DNA of 64,000 bases from Marinomonas posidonica_A (lineage in GTDB: Bacteria > Pseudomonadota > Gammaproteobacteria > Pseudomonadales > Marinomonadaceae): positions 62,001-126,000 of the forward strand of contig NZ_JBHZSP010000011.1 of the NCBI RefSeq assembly GCF_043643765.1, read 5' to 3'. Below, one piece after another: positions 9,422 to 17,883 of this stretch. The position numbers and the translations under genes are program-made. How positions within the stretch are numbered: position 1 is the first letter of the stretch; every line of letters begins with the position of its first letter. Below the pieces are notes generated by a model. The model was not told where the DNA came from. It ran no database searches and was given only the letters and a program-made list of their open reading frames with translations.

Positions 9422-10882
9422 TTAAGCCTTGCTAAGCAAGTAGCGCGTCAACAAGGCAACAGGGCGACCACTTGCCCCTTTATTTGCGCCACCCGACCAA
9501 GCTGTGCCAGCAATATCTAAGTGTGCCCAAGGGTAAGATTCCGTAAAGCGAGATAAGAAGCAAGCCGCCGTTACAGAACCGGCTTCAGGACCACCGATGT
9601 TGGCAATATCAGCGAAGTTACTGTCTAACTGCTGCTGATATTCTTCATCCAAAGGCATCTGCCAAAGTTTATCGGCGGACACTTTTCCAGCCGTTTTCAA
9701 CTCAGCGGCTAACGCCTCATTGTTTGCATACATACCAGAATTCACACTACCCAAAGCCACCACACAAGCACCTGTTAGAGTAGCAATGTCGACAACGGAC
9801 TTAGGCTCAAAGCGTTCGATGTAAGACAAAGCATCACACAACACCAAACGACCTTCCGCATCGGTGTTTAGAATTTCTACGGTTTTGCCAGACATGGTCT
9901 TCACAATGTCACCCGGCTTAGTCGCATGACCACTTGGCATGTTTTCCGCCGCCGCAATGACCGCGGTAAAGTTCATTTTAGGCTTCAATTCACAAATGGC
10001 TTTCATGGTGCCAAAGACACTTGCTGCGCCACACATGTCGTACTTCATCTCATCCATTTTCGAACCAGGTTTCAATGAAATACCACCCGTATCAAAGGTA
10101 ATACCTTTACCCAATAAAACATGAGGAGCATCGCCTTCTTCACCACCACGGTAATGCATGACAATCAAGTAGCTCGGTTGATCACTGCCACGACCAACAG
10201 ACAGCATACAGTGCATACCCAGCTCATCCATCTTAGTTTCATCCAACAACTCAACGTCGATAGAGAAGTCTTCTGCTAATTGCTGCGCTTTCGAAGCAAG
10301 GTAACTTGGCGTACATACATTGCCTGGCAAATTGCCTAGCTGACGCGCAAAAGCGGAACCACTTGCGGTGGCTTTACCAATTGCCAATGCGGATTCATCG
10401 CTACCTTGAAGTAATAGGGTCTCCACTTTTGTGGCTTTTTCAGCATCGTCTTGTTTGAAACCAATAAAGCTGTAGAAACCTTCGTTCAACCACTGCGCTA
10501 CCAAGGCAATGATTTCTGACTCCGAACGGTCTTTCATGACCAAACCTTGGTTTGCCACAGCGACGTTCGCGAACGGCAGACCTTTAATTTGTGCCGCCAC
10601 TGCCGCCACCACTTTACGCGACTGCATATCACTTAAAGCATCGCCTTTACCGACGCCGACCAACAATACGGCTTGCGCAAAATCTTGACTTAAAGAAGGC
10701 AGCAATAAAGTCTGTGCAACCCCCCCTTTGAAAACACCGGTTTCACGCAATTGAGAAATGTGCCCAGCGGCATTTTCATCCACCCAAGCGGTCGACTCAG
10801 GCAAGTCACCTTCACTTGGTACAAACACGACCAACAAATCTGCCTCTACATTAGGCAGGCGATCAAATAACGCCATATTCAT
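9422..10882 (-). CDS. pepA: Leucyl (cytosol) aminopeptidase, M17 family
   Basis: PepA is a hexameric di-metal aminopeptidase; in some gammaproteobacteria it also binds DNA and helps site-specific recombination and carAB regulation. The M17 signature NTDAEGRL is at residues 339-346, and the KGITFDTGGISLKP metal/catalytic Lys segment is intact. The length of 486 aa is normal. GAGGG lies 7 nt before the ATG at 10882; a second ATG two codons later would also fit. The gene is divergent from lptF. Confidence 0.96.
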   Translation of the reverse strand: MNMALFDRLPNVEADLLVVFVPSEGDLPESTAWVDENAAGHISQLRETGVFKGGVAQTLLLPSLSQDFAQAVLLVGVGKGDALSDMQSRKVVAAVAAQIKGLPFANVAVANQGLVMKDRSESEIIALVAQWLNEGFYSFIGFKQDDAEKATKVETLLLQGSDESALAIGKATASGSAFARQLGNLPGNVCTPSYLASKAQQLAEDFSIDVELLDETKMDELGMHCMLSVGRGSDQPSYLIVMHYRGGEEGDAPHVLLGKGITFDTGGISLKPGSKMDEMKYDMCGAASVFGTMKAICELKPKMNFTAVIAAAENMPSGHATKPGDIVKTMSGKTVEILNTDAEGRLVLCDALSYIERFEPKSVVDIATLTGACVVALGSVNSGMYANNEALAAELKTAGKVSADKLWQMPLDEEYQQQLDSNFADIANIGGPEAGSVTAACFLSRFTESYPWAHLDIAGTAWSGGANKGASGRPVALLTRYLLSKA

Positions 10883-11007
10883 GAAAGAACCCTCAATAAA
10901 ATAACTTTAAAAAAATACTGGATAATGTCCTTCTTACCACGAGATAATGGGGGCTTTAGATGTGTAATCAACTCTCGGCTTAGAAGCATTAATCATCAGA
11001 GGTGACT

Positions 11008-12120
11008 TTGAGACTATTCAGATACTTAGCGAAAGAAGTGCTGGTGTCAACTGCTGGCGTCACGCTAATTTTATTATTAGTGATTTTGAGCGGGCGTTTT
11101 TCCTATTACTTAGGGCGCATTGCGGAAGGCAAAATGACCTTCGAATTTCTCTTTGTTATCTTGGGATATCACATTCCCAGTTTTGTACAAATGATCATTC
11201 CATTAGCCTTTTTTCTTTCTCTTCTGCTCGCGTTTGGTCGCTTGTACATTGAAAATGAAATGTCGATTTTATTCTCCAGTGGCATCAGTAAAGTCAAGCT
11301 AGCAGGTTACACTCTCGGCATTGCCTTTCTAATCAGCCTTTTCAGTGCCACCATCAATCTTTGGCTCGCACCAGCCAGTGAATATAAAGCCGCCGAAGCC
11401 TCAGAACAGCAGAATCAGCTCTCTACTTTTGACTTTTTGATTCCAGGACGTTTTGAAGGCAGCGGACAACGCACCACTTATGTCGACAGTTTCACGCCGG
11501 AAGAAGGTTGGATGAATAACCTTTTCATCTCGGATGTTATTCGTAAAAAAGGGCAAAACATTCCAGTGCAAACCTTTGCCGCGAATGCCGAACAGATTCG
11601 CATCAGTGATAGGGGCGATCAAAATTACCTTGTCTTTAAAGATGGCACTCGCTACGAAGGCCAGCCCGGCACCGCAGAATATCGTGTGACGCAGTTTGAT
11701 ACTTATGCCATCAGAATGGAAAATCAGGCCAGCGATCCCATCGACGATCCTTTCACTCAAAGCACACTTACTTTGCTTAACAGTGATCGTAAAATTGACA
11801 AAATTGAACTGCAGTGGCGTTTATCCCTCGTCATTATCATTCCAATTCTGGCCATCATTGGTTTGTCTCTGAGTCAGGTAAACCCGAGACAAGGTCGCTT
11901 CTTTAAAATGCTGCCCGCCATTCTTATTATGATTCTCTATCTCGCACTACTGATATGGGGTCGCACAGGACTGGAAAAAGGCAAGCTACCAATGCAATAC
12001 GGATTATGGTGGATTCATGGCATCTTCTTACTCTTGGCCGGGTTACTGTTTGCCCAGTACAACCAAGTATTTCATCGCCGCAAAGCACGCTTACCAAGCA
12101 CCACAGAGGTTGAACAGTAA
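11008..12120 (+). CDS. lptF: LPS export ABC transporter permease LptF
   Basis: LptF and LptG form the inner-membrane part of the LptB2FG complex, which extracts lipopolysaccharide and passes it to LptC. Helices lie at the N-terminus (residues ~15-120) and C-terminus (~270-350), flanking a periplasmic beta-jellyroll domain. An upstream GTG (11002) is possible. I prefer the TTG at 11008 because AGAGG ends about 6 nt before it and because MRLFRYLAKEVL then matches the normal LptF N-terminus. The gene is followed 3 bp later by lptG. Confidence 0.93.
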   Translation: MRLFRYLAKEVLVSTAGVTLILLLVILSGRFSYYLGRIAEGKMTFEFLFVILGYHIPSFVQMIIPLAFFLSLLLAFGRLYIENEMSILFSSGISKVKLAGYTLGIAFLISLFSATINLWLAPASEYKAAEASEQQNQLSTFDFLIPGRFEGSGQRTTYVDSFTPEEGWMNNLFISDVIRKKGQNIPVQTFAANAEQIRISDRGDQNYLVFKDGTRYEGQPGTAEYRVTQFDTYAIRMENQASDPIDDPFTQSTLTLLNSDRKIDKIELQWRLSLVIIIPILAIIGLSLSQVNPRQGRFFKMLPAILIMILYLALLIWGRTGLEKGKLPMQYGLWWIHGIFLLLAGLLFAQYNQVFHRRKARLPSTTEVEQ

Positions 12121-12123
12121 GTC

Positions 12124-13185
12124 ATGAGTAAAATAGACAAGTACATTGCCAGTAGTGTGTTGTGGGCATTTTTGATAGTGGTTCTGGTGTTACTCGGGCT
12201 CGACTTTGCATTAACCTTTATTGAGCAAATTAAAAAAGTTAACGAGCACTATACCGTCGCGTCTTTGCTGCAAGTTATTCTCTTTCGTTTACCGGGAAAA
12301 TTCGCTGAATACGTTCCTATTGCCTCTCTGATTGGCACCCTGATGGGATTAGGAACCCTGGCCGCGACATCTGAACTGACCGTCATGAGAGCCGCGGGCA
12401 TGCCCATTTGGCGTATCGGATTTGCGGCCTGCCAGCCGATTTTATTGGTGTCTCTAATTGGCCTTGGTGTGTCTGAATTTGTGTCGCCAGTCAGCGAGCA
12501 AAAAGCCAATCTCATTGAAAAATTCCGCAATCAAAAAAGTGGCGAGTTTTCTCTTACGGGTGGCGTGTGGCTAAAAGCAGACAATCGCTTTATCTACATA
12601 GATGCGGCGGACAACACCGGCAAACTGTATGGCATTGAGATTTTTGAGCCACAAGGTCAACAACTAAAAAGTGTTACAAAAGCCGCAACGGCAACCTATG
12701 TGGACGATTCCCTATGGCAACTGAATCAAGTATCGGAAACCCTCTTTTACTCTGATCGGATCGATATAACACAAGCTAAAACTCAAGACTGGCATATGAG
12801 CATCAAACCAGAACACCTCTATCTGGCGTCTCAAGACCCTGAAACCCTGTCTTTGAGTCAATCTATCAGCTATCAAAATTATTTAAGCCAACAAAATTTG
12901 GATGCGTCACAATACGAACTGGAGTTCTGGATTACCATATTAAGACCCATTGCCGCGATGGCTTTGGTACTCGTCGCGTTATCCAGTGTCTTTGGGCCAC
13001 TGAGATCCTCCACCATGGGAGGCCGCATCTTCTCTGGCGTGTTGATTGGCTTAGCGTTTCAGAATGCGCTTAACCTATTTGGACGCATGAGTGTCGCCGT
13101 AGATTTTCCACCCGCCATTGGTGTGAGCATTCCTATTGCCATTTGCCTTTGCGCAGGCATCTTCTTAATGAAAAGAAGAGGTTAA
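12124..13185 (+). CDS. lptG: LPS export ABC transporter permease LptG
   Basis: This is the second permease of the LptB2FG lipopolysaccharide exporter, with the same fold as LptF: about six transmembrane helices in two groups around a periplasmic domain. It starts MSKIDKYIASSVLWAFLIV, a typical LptG N-terminus. The 353-aa length matches the family. The 3-bp gap to lptF indicates translational coupling. Its 3' end converges on the aminotransferase gene with only ~20 bp between them. Confidence 0.94.
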   Translation: MSKIDKYIASSVLWAFLIVVLVLLGLDFALTFIEQIKKVNEHYTVASLLQVILFRLPGKFAEYVPIASLIGTLMGLGTLAATSELTVMRAAGMPIWRIGFAACQPILLVSLIGLGVSEFVSPVSEQKANLIEKFRNQKSGEFSLTGGVWLKADNRFIYIDAADNTGKLYGIEIFEPQGQQLKSVTKAATATYVDDSLWQLNQVSETLFYSDRIDITQAKTQDWHMSIKPEHLYLASQDPETLSLSQSISYQNYLSQQNLDASQYELEFWITILRPIAAMALVLVALSSVFGPLRSSTMGGRIFSGVLIGLAFQNALNLFGRMSVAVDFPPAIGVSIPIAICLCAGIFLMKRRG

Positions 13186-13205
13186 CCCTCTCTCCTCAAA
13201 CGGAA

Positions 13206-14381
13206 TCAATGGAATGATTTATTGATGAAGCGCTCAATTCGAGACAAGGCCTCCAATAAATCCACTTCATCACAAGCGTAAGCAAAGCGTACATAAAGAT
13301 TGGCGTCTTTGCTGCCAAAATCGGCTCCTGGGGTCAATGCTACATATTCCGTTTCCAACAATGCCAAACACCAAGCCATGGCATCTTGAGTCACACTGGA
13401 GACATCAACATAGACATAAAACGCCCCCTGAGCTGGCGAGGTGACAGGTAAACCAAGTCTTTCAAGCCCCTCTAATAGAACCAAACGACGAGCGTTCAGC
13501 GTTTGACGACGTTGCTCACATTCGTCCAATACATCTTGACCAAACGCTCGTATTGCCGCGTATTGAGACACACTGGGAGCTGAAATAAACAAATTTTGCG
13601 CCAACTTTGTGGCTCCTTCGACAGCCCACTCAGGTACCACCAACCACCCTAGACGCCAGCCAGTCATGGCAAAATATTTTGAGAAACTGTTAATCACAAA
13701 CACATCGTCGGCAATGGATAACGCGGAAAAATCATCCCCTTCGTACACCAAGCCTTGATAAATCTCATCCACCAATAAATGCCCACCTAAACGACGCACT
13801 GTGTCATACATAGATTCCACATAAGATCGACTAAGCACCGCTCCGGTTGGGTTGGAAGGCGAGGCCAACCATACGCCTGACGTGTTTGCTTGCCATGCGG
13901 CTTCAACCGCTTCTGGGGTCATGGCAAAAGCCTCTTCGGCCCGCGTCTCTAGCAACCTCGCCTGTGCACCGACCTGCATCACAAAGTGTCGATTACATGG
14001 GTAACAAGGGTCAGGCATCAACACCTCATCGCCAACATCCACCATCAAAGAAGCCATTAACAGTAACGCCCCTGAAGCACCGGGAGTCACTATTATTCGC
14101 TCTGCAGACACATCGACCTGATATCGCAAAGCATAATAATGGCTAATCGCCCGCTTGAGTTCTGGCAACCCAGTGGCCGCAGTGTAACCGGTCTGATGCT
14201 GCGAGATTGCCTGTATACCTGCCTGCTCAACTTGAGCGACAGCCGAGAAATCTGGCTCACCTATTTCCAAATGGATAACGGGCTTTCCTTCTGCTTCTAA
14301 TGCCTTGGCTTTTTCCAGCACCGCCATCACTTGAAAAGGGGAAATTTGCTCAACTCGAGCCGCCATTTTAAGCTGTTTCAT
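13206..14381 (-). CDS. Class I/II PLP-dependent aminotransferase
   Basis: A fold-type I aminotransferase of 391 aa. Visible features are the substrate-side IGEPDF motif near residue 39, the SPSNPTGAV segment, the DEIYQGLVY aspartate that contacts the PLP ring nitrogen, and the Schiff-base lysine in NSFSKYFAMTGWR. An in-frame extension of 34 codons exists, but MKQLKMAARV at 14381 is where homologues usually begin. Substrate specificity (alanine, aspartate or aromatic amino acids) cannot be read from sequence. It is divergent from dksA. Confidence 0.88.
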   Translation of the reverse strand: MKQLKMAARVEQISPFQVMAVLEKAKALEAEGKPVIHLEIGEPDFSAVAQVEQAGIQAISQHQTGYTAATGLPELKRAISHYYALRYQVDVSAERIIVTPGASGALLLMASLMVDVGDEVLMPDPCYPCNRHFVMQVGAQARLLETRAEEAFAMTPEAVEAAWQANTSGVWLASPSNPTGAVLSRSYVESMYDTVRRLGGHLLVDEIYQGLVYEGDDFSALSIADDVFVINSFSKYFAMTGWRLGWLVVPEWAVEGATKLAQNLFISAPSVSQYAAIRAFGQDVLDECEQRRQTLNARRLVLLEGLERLGLPVTSPAQGAFYVYVDVSSVTQDAMAWCLALLETEYVALTPGADFGSKDANLYVRFAYACDEVDLLEALSRIERFINKSFH

Positions 14382-14540
14382 CCGGAGTTCTCTGCCTAAT
14401 TGAAAAAAAACGTGATATTTTGCGCAAAAAAAGTGGTGAACAACCGAATAATCTGGTAAGTTTCCGGCCGAAAAATAAACCACCTAATTTTATTGGTTAC
14501 AGGTTATCACAACGGATACCTGCGAAGTGAGGCAATGCAT

Positions 14541-14975
14541 ATGCCAAATATGAACCCAGATTCATTAATGAAAGACTTCACCCCTTATGTAGCTAAGGAA
14601 GGCGAAGAATACATGAACGAGAACCAGTTGGCGCATTTTAAAAGCATCCTACTCAACTGGAAACAAAACTTAATGGAAGAAGTGGATCGCACTGTTCACC
14701 ATCTGAAAGAAGAAGCGGTAAACTACGCAGATCCAAATGACCGAGCTAGCCAAGAAGAAGAGTTTAGCCTTGAATTGCGCGCCCGTGATCGTGAGCGTAA
14801 ATTGGTCAAGAAAATCTCTCAAACCATCGAGCTAATCGACAATGACGATTACGGTTTTTGTGAAGAGTGCGGTATCGAAATCGGTATTCGTCGCTTAGAA
14901 GCTCGCCCAACGGCGACCATGTGCATTGACTGTAAAACACTTGCTGAAATCAAAGAGAAGCAAGTCGGCGGTTAA
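14541..14975 (+). CDS. dksA: RNA polymerase-binding transcription factor DksA
   Basis: DksA binds the RNA polymerase secondary channel and works with ppGpp in the stringent response. With the start at 14541 (GTGAGG about 8 nt upstream) the protein has 144 residues. The four-cysteine zinc finger is intact (Cys107, Cys110, Cys128, Cys131). The coiled-coil tip carries DPNDRAS with Asp64 and Asp67, equivalent to Asp71 and Asp74 of E. coli. Longer starts at 14535 or 14493 are possible. The next gene, gluQ, starts 3 bp downstream, as in enterics and pseudomonads. Confidence 0.95.
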   Translation: MPNMNPDSLMKDFTPYVAKEGEEYMNENQLAHFKSILLNWKQNLMEEVDRTVHHLKEEAVNYADPNDRASQEEEFSLELRARDRERKLVKKISQTIELIDNDDYGFCEECGIEIGIRRLEARPTATMCIDCKTLAEIKEKQVGG

Positions 14976-14978
14976 TCC

Positions 14979-15857
14979 GTGACACGTCGCTATATAGGCC
15001 GGTTTGCACCATCGCCAACCGGTCCGCTTCATTTCGGCTCACTGGTCAGTGCTTTAGCGAGCTATCTGGAAGCCAAACAACGACAAGGCAAATGGCTTAT
15101 TCGCATTGAAGATGTGGATGGTACACGCTGCAAGCCCATATTTGCCGAACAAATTCTTACCACCCTGCAAAGCTATCAGCTGGTTCCTGATGACAAAGTC
15201 GAAGTACAAAGCCAACACCACCAATCTTATCAAGATCATTTAGAGCAACTAAAGCAGCAAGGACAACTCTTCCCTTGCAATTGCACTCGCCAGTCCCTGC
15301 AAACATTCCAAGGCCGACACCCACACATTTGCGATAGTCATACGGACACCCCGCATTCTTGGCGGTTAAAAAGCAGTGAACTGGTTTATCAATATTATGA
15401 TCCCATCCAGGGGACGCTCACGTTTACCGATGATCTCAGACACACCTGCCCTGTTTTAAAACGGAAAGATGGCTACTTTTCCTATCAATTAGCCGTGGTA
15501 GTGGATGATCATAGACAACACATCACCCACCTTGTTCGTGGTGCCGACCTAATCGAAACCACCGCCCAACAACTGCATCTGTATTCACTGTTTAACTGGA
15601 CGCCACCAGAACTTTGCCACATTCCTCTCATCGTGAATCAGAGAGGTGACAAGATCAGTAAGCAGAATCACGCTAAAGCTATTGTCGATGGCGATATCAC
15701 CACCTTATTGTGTGCCTTGAAGTACCTTGGACTGCAGATTCAAGCCTCAAACATTCAAGCAGCCTTAGACCAAGCCATCAAATCATGGGACATAAAACGC
15801 CTACAGGGACAAAGTACTCTGCCGATCCAATCGCAAGACTGGCACCTTATTCAATAA
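14979..15857 (+). CDS. gluQ: Glutamyl-Q tRNA(Asp) synthetase
   Basis: GluQ-RS is a truncated glutamyl-tRNA synthetase. It activates glutamate without tRNA and attaches it to queuosine at position 34 of tRNA-Asp. The N-terminus reads YIGRFAPSPTGPLHFGS, with HFGS (18-21) as the HIGH counterpart. The KMSKS counterpart is KISKQNHA. Zinc-ligand cysteines are seen at 100, 102 and 118. The anticodon-binding domain of true GluRS is absent, which gives the expected 292 aa. It starts with GTG and is coupled to dksA. Confidence 0.94.
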   Translation: MTRRYIGRFAPSPTGPLHFGSLVSALASYLEAKQRQGKWLIRIEDVDGTRCKPIFAEQILTTLQSYQLVPDDKVEVQSQHHQSYQDHLEQLKQQGQLFPCNCTRQSLQTFQGRHPHICDSHTDTPHSWRLKSSELVYQYYDPIQGTLTFTDDLRHTCPVLKRKDGYFSYQLAVVVDDHRQHITHLVRGADLIETTAQQLHLYSLFNWTPPELCHIPLIVNQRGDKISKQNHAKAIVDGDITTLLCALKYLGLQIQASNIQAALDQAIKSWDIKRLQGQSTLPIQSQDWHLIQ

Positions 15858-15927
15858 CCCTTCTCTATTCCAACCTCTCTTCATCCGTGTGTATAATCGT
15901 TACATTGGTTACAAGAGGTGACATCAC

Positions 15928-17349
15928 ATGCACAGCATTATGATTATCTGCCCCGACAACTCCCTGTTAAAAGAGTCGGAAAGATGGCTATCGAAATACG
16001 GTTTTCAAATTAACACCAGCCAATCTTTTGAGCAGGCCAACAAATATTATGACCTCTCAGCATTCGACTTAATGCTCGTGGATCAAGCGGCCATCGAATC
16101 ATTAGAGCACCCCGCTAGCGAGATTCCAGAAACGCCAAAACACATTGTACTAGATGCCAAACCCAGCCTAAGCACTGGGGTAAACAGCATGGCCGAGGGT
16201 GCGGTTTATTATTTGCCCTTACCCACAGACACAGAAACGCTACTCAAACATGTCGTCAATACGCTGGAACAAGGTGATCAAGAAAAAACCACCCCAACCT
16301 CTGACACGCTATCATCAAAACCAGTCTTGTTTGCGGCCAGTGAACGCGAAGAAGCCCTTCCTCTTGGCACACCTGGTAGTGGCATCATTGGCCAATGCCC
16401 ACCTATGCTGGAGTTATTCAGTGACATGAGAAAAGTGGCCGCAACGGACGTCACCGTATTGATAAGAGGCGAGTCAGGGACAGGTAAAGAGCTTGTTGCC
16501 AAAGCACTCCACAATCTAAGCCAACGACACGACCACCCTATCATCAGCGTCAACTGCGCCGCCATCCCTGAAAACTTAATAGAATCAGAGCTTTTCGGCC
16601 ATGAAAAAGGCGCTTTCACCGGGGCTACCACGGCGCATGACGGTCTGATCGTAGCGGCAGACAAAGGCACTTTATTTCTGGATGAAATTGGCGAGCTTCC
16701 CCTTGAGGCACAAGCCAGATTACTCAGGGTATTACAAGAAGGTGAGATTCGTCGTGTCGGTGCCACACAATCCACTCACGTAAACATTCGCCTCATTACA
16801 GCAACCCATAGAAACCTCTTTGAAATGGTCAAAAACGGTCAATTTCGAGAGGATTTATACTATCGCTTGTACGTCATGGAATTGCTGTTACCGCCGTTAC
16901 GCGATCGCGGTGAAGACATCTCTATATTGGCGAAAGCTTTATTAGAAAAAACCTGTTTAAAGCATCATCGCCCACCCGTTCCCTACAGCAAAACATTCGA
17001 CAAAGCGATTCGCTCACATGACTGGCCAGGTAATGTTCGAGAGTTGGAAAACGCCATAGAGCGAGCCATCATACTTAGCCCTATGGATAGAGTGGAAGCA
17101 GCCAATCTCAAATTGGCTAGCCAACATCATACCAAAGGGAAAAGCTCGCCAATCTCGACCGAGAGTGACATGAATGCCACACTTCCAGAAGGCACCACCC
17201 TTGACGATTACTTTAAACACTTTGTGCTCACGCACCAGCACAAGATGACAGAAACCCAGCTTGCACATTCGTTGGGCATATCACGTAAAAGTTTATGGGA
17301 AAGAAGACAAAAGCTCGCAATACCCAAAAAAGTAACAACCGAAAAGTAA
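15928..17349 (+). CDS. Sigma-54 activator of the NtrC/CbrB type with a degenerate receiver
   Basis: The order is receiver-like domain (1-115), AAA+ domain (about 150-385) and Fis-type HTH (430-470). The AAA+ part has Walker A GESGTGKE (181-188), the sigma-54 contact loop GAFTGA (228-233) and Walker B LFLDEIGE (249-256), so sigma-54 activation should be intact. The HTH reads LGISRKSLWERRQKL, as in CbrB-type regulators. The receiver keeps Asp10 and the phospho-acceptor-position Asp52, but the conserved Thr/Ser is Asp76 and the conserved Lys is Leu98. Canonical phosphorylation signalling is therefore doubtful. It occupies the cbrB position (gluQ–[cbrA]–cbrB–pcnB in Pseudomonas), but no cbrA sensor kinase is present; only 70 bp separate it from gluQ. 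Confidence 0.85.
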   Translation: MHSIMIICPDNSLLKESERWLSKYGFQINTSQSFEQANKYYDLSAFDLMLVDQAAIESLEHPASEIPETPKHIVLDAKPSLSTGVNSMAEGAVYYLPLPTDTETLLKHVVNTLEQGDQEKTTPTSDTLSSKPVLFAASEREEALPLGTPGSGIIGQCPPMLELFSDMRKVAATDVTVLIRGESGTGKELVAKALHNLSQRHDHPIISVNCAAIPENLIESELFGHEKGAFTGATTAHDGLIVAADKGTLFLDEIGELPLEAQARLLRVLQEGEIRRVGATQSTHVNIRLITATHRNLFEMVKNGQFREDLYYRLYVMELLLPPLRDRGEDISILAKALLEKTCLKHHRPPVPYSKTFDKAIRSHDWPGNVRELENAIERAIILSPMDRVEAANLKLASQHHTKGKSSPISTESDMNATLPEGTTLDDYFKHFVLTHQHKMTETQLAHSLGISRKSLWERRQKLAIPKKVTTEK

Positions 17350-17351
17350 CA
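17332..17351 (+). promoter_or_regulatory. Two direct GTAACA half-sites upstream of the sRNA promoter
   Basis: GTAACA occurs at 17332-17337 and again at 17346-17351, overlapping the stop of the CbrB-like gene and about 120-140 bp before the predicted sRNA start. From memory, Pseudomonas CbrB recognises TGTTAC/GTAACA half-sites upstream of crcZ. Here they are direct rather than inverted, so this is a tentative enhancer site. Confidence 0.35.
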
Positions 17352-17379
17352 CTTGATACCAAAATACCCAAAAAAAGAG

Positions 17380-17414
17380 AAAGATATTGTAAAAAAAGTG
17401 TACAATATTTTACT
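17380..17414 (+). terminator. AT-rich hairpin after the CbrB-like gene
   Basis: ATATTGTA / TACAATAT forms an 8-bp stem followed by TTTTACT. It is a weak but plausible terminator that would isolate the downstream sRNA gene from read-through. Confidence 0.5.
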
Positions 17415-17446
17415 AAAAACCAATAAAATCAGTGTATTATGTTTTT

Positions 17447-17462
17447 TGGCACAACTAATGCC
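17447..17462 (+). promoter_or_regulatory. Sigma-54 promoter of the CrcZ-like RNA
   Basis: TGGCACAACTAATGCC has the invariant GG (17448-17449) and GC (17460-17461) exactly 10 bp apart, with the TGGCAC -24 element intact. It lies directly downstream of a gene for a sigma-54 activator and upstream of a non-coding A-rich region. The transcription start is predicted near 17473. Confidence 0.8.
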
Positions 17463-17472
17463 TTATATATGG

Positions 17473-17765
17473 CACAACGATAATAAGATTGACCAAGAAT
17501 AAAAATAAGTTAATCGTCGTATGTTAGGTTCTTAAAAATAAAAATAATAATTAGGAACACCGTGGCCTCTTCAAATAAAAATAAAATTTGAGGCCATGGA
17601 TGGAAAATCGCTTTGGATAATTGATTTTTTTAGATATACAAGCCCTCGGGCGATGAAAACAATGCAAAAATAAAAATAAGACCCAAGTAGAACTGCAGAA
17701 GCAGCACTGACTTTGTTTTCGGAACTAGTATCTTCATGTATCCAAAGCGATTATTTTATTTCTTA
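17473..17765 (+). ncRNA. CrcZ-like Hfq/Crc-sequestering small RNA
   Basis: The region has no credible ORF. It contains four copies of AATAAAAATAA, at 17498, 17537, 17574 and 17669. Each is a run of A-R-N triplets, the pattern bound by the distal face of Hfq, and each contains the AAnAAnAA motif repeated in Pseudomonas CrcZ. Copy 3 sits in the loop of a hairpin closed by GGCCT/AGGCC. A 14-bp helix pairs 17606-17619 (AATCGCTTTGGATA) with 17739-17752, enclosing copy 4 and a small GCC-CTCG-GGC hairpin. A T-rich tail follows. The gene lies between a cbrB-like gene and pcnB, exactly where crcZ lies in Pseudomonas, and behind a sigma-54 promoter. The ends are predictions. CrcZ in P. aeruginosa is, from memory, about 400 nt, so this is shorter. 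Confidence 0.75.
17498..17680 (+). repeat. Four A-R-N (AATAAAAATAA) boxes in the small RNA
   Basis: The 12-mers are 17498-17509 (ending AAG), 17537-17548 (AAT), 17574-17585 (AAA) and 17669-17680 (AAG). The first 11 bases are identical in all four. Start-to-start distances are 39, 37 and 95 bases. The flanking sequences are not repeated, so the boxes appear to be conserved by selection rather than by recent duplication. Confidence 0.85.
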
Positions 17766-17883
17766 ATCCATCTCTTAGATTCCCGATCTTCACCAATTTC
17801 ACTGAAACTGCCTCATAAATCGTGTAACTTTTCGCCATCACGTGTAGAATGCCATTTTCGTTAACTTTTAAATTTGTTGTCTA

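Noticed and set aside
17470..17490. A second TGGCACAAC just after the sigma-54 promoter of the small RNA
   Set aside because: It repeats the -24 element but has no GC ten bases later, so it is not a second sigma-54 promoter.
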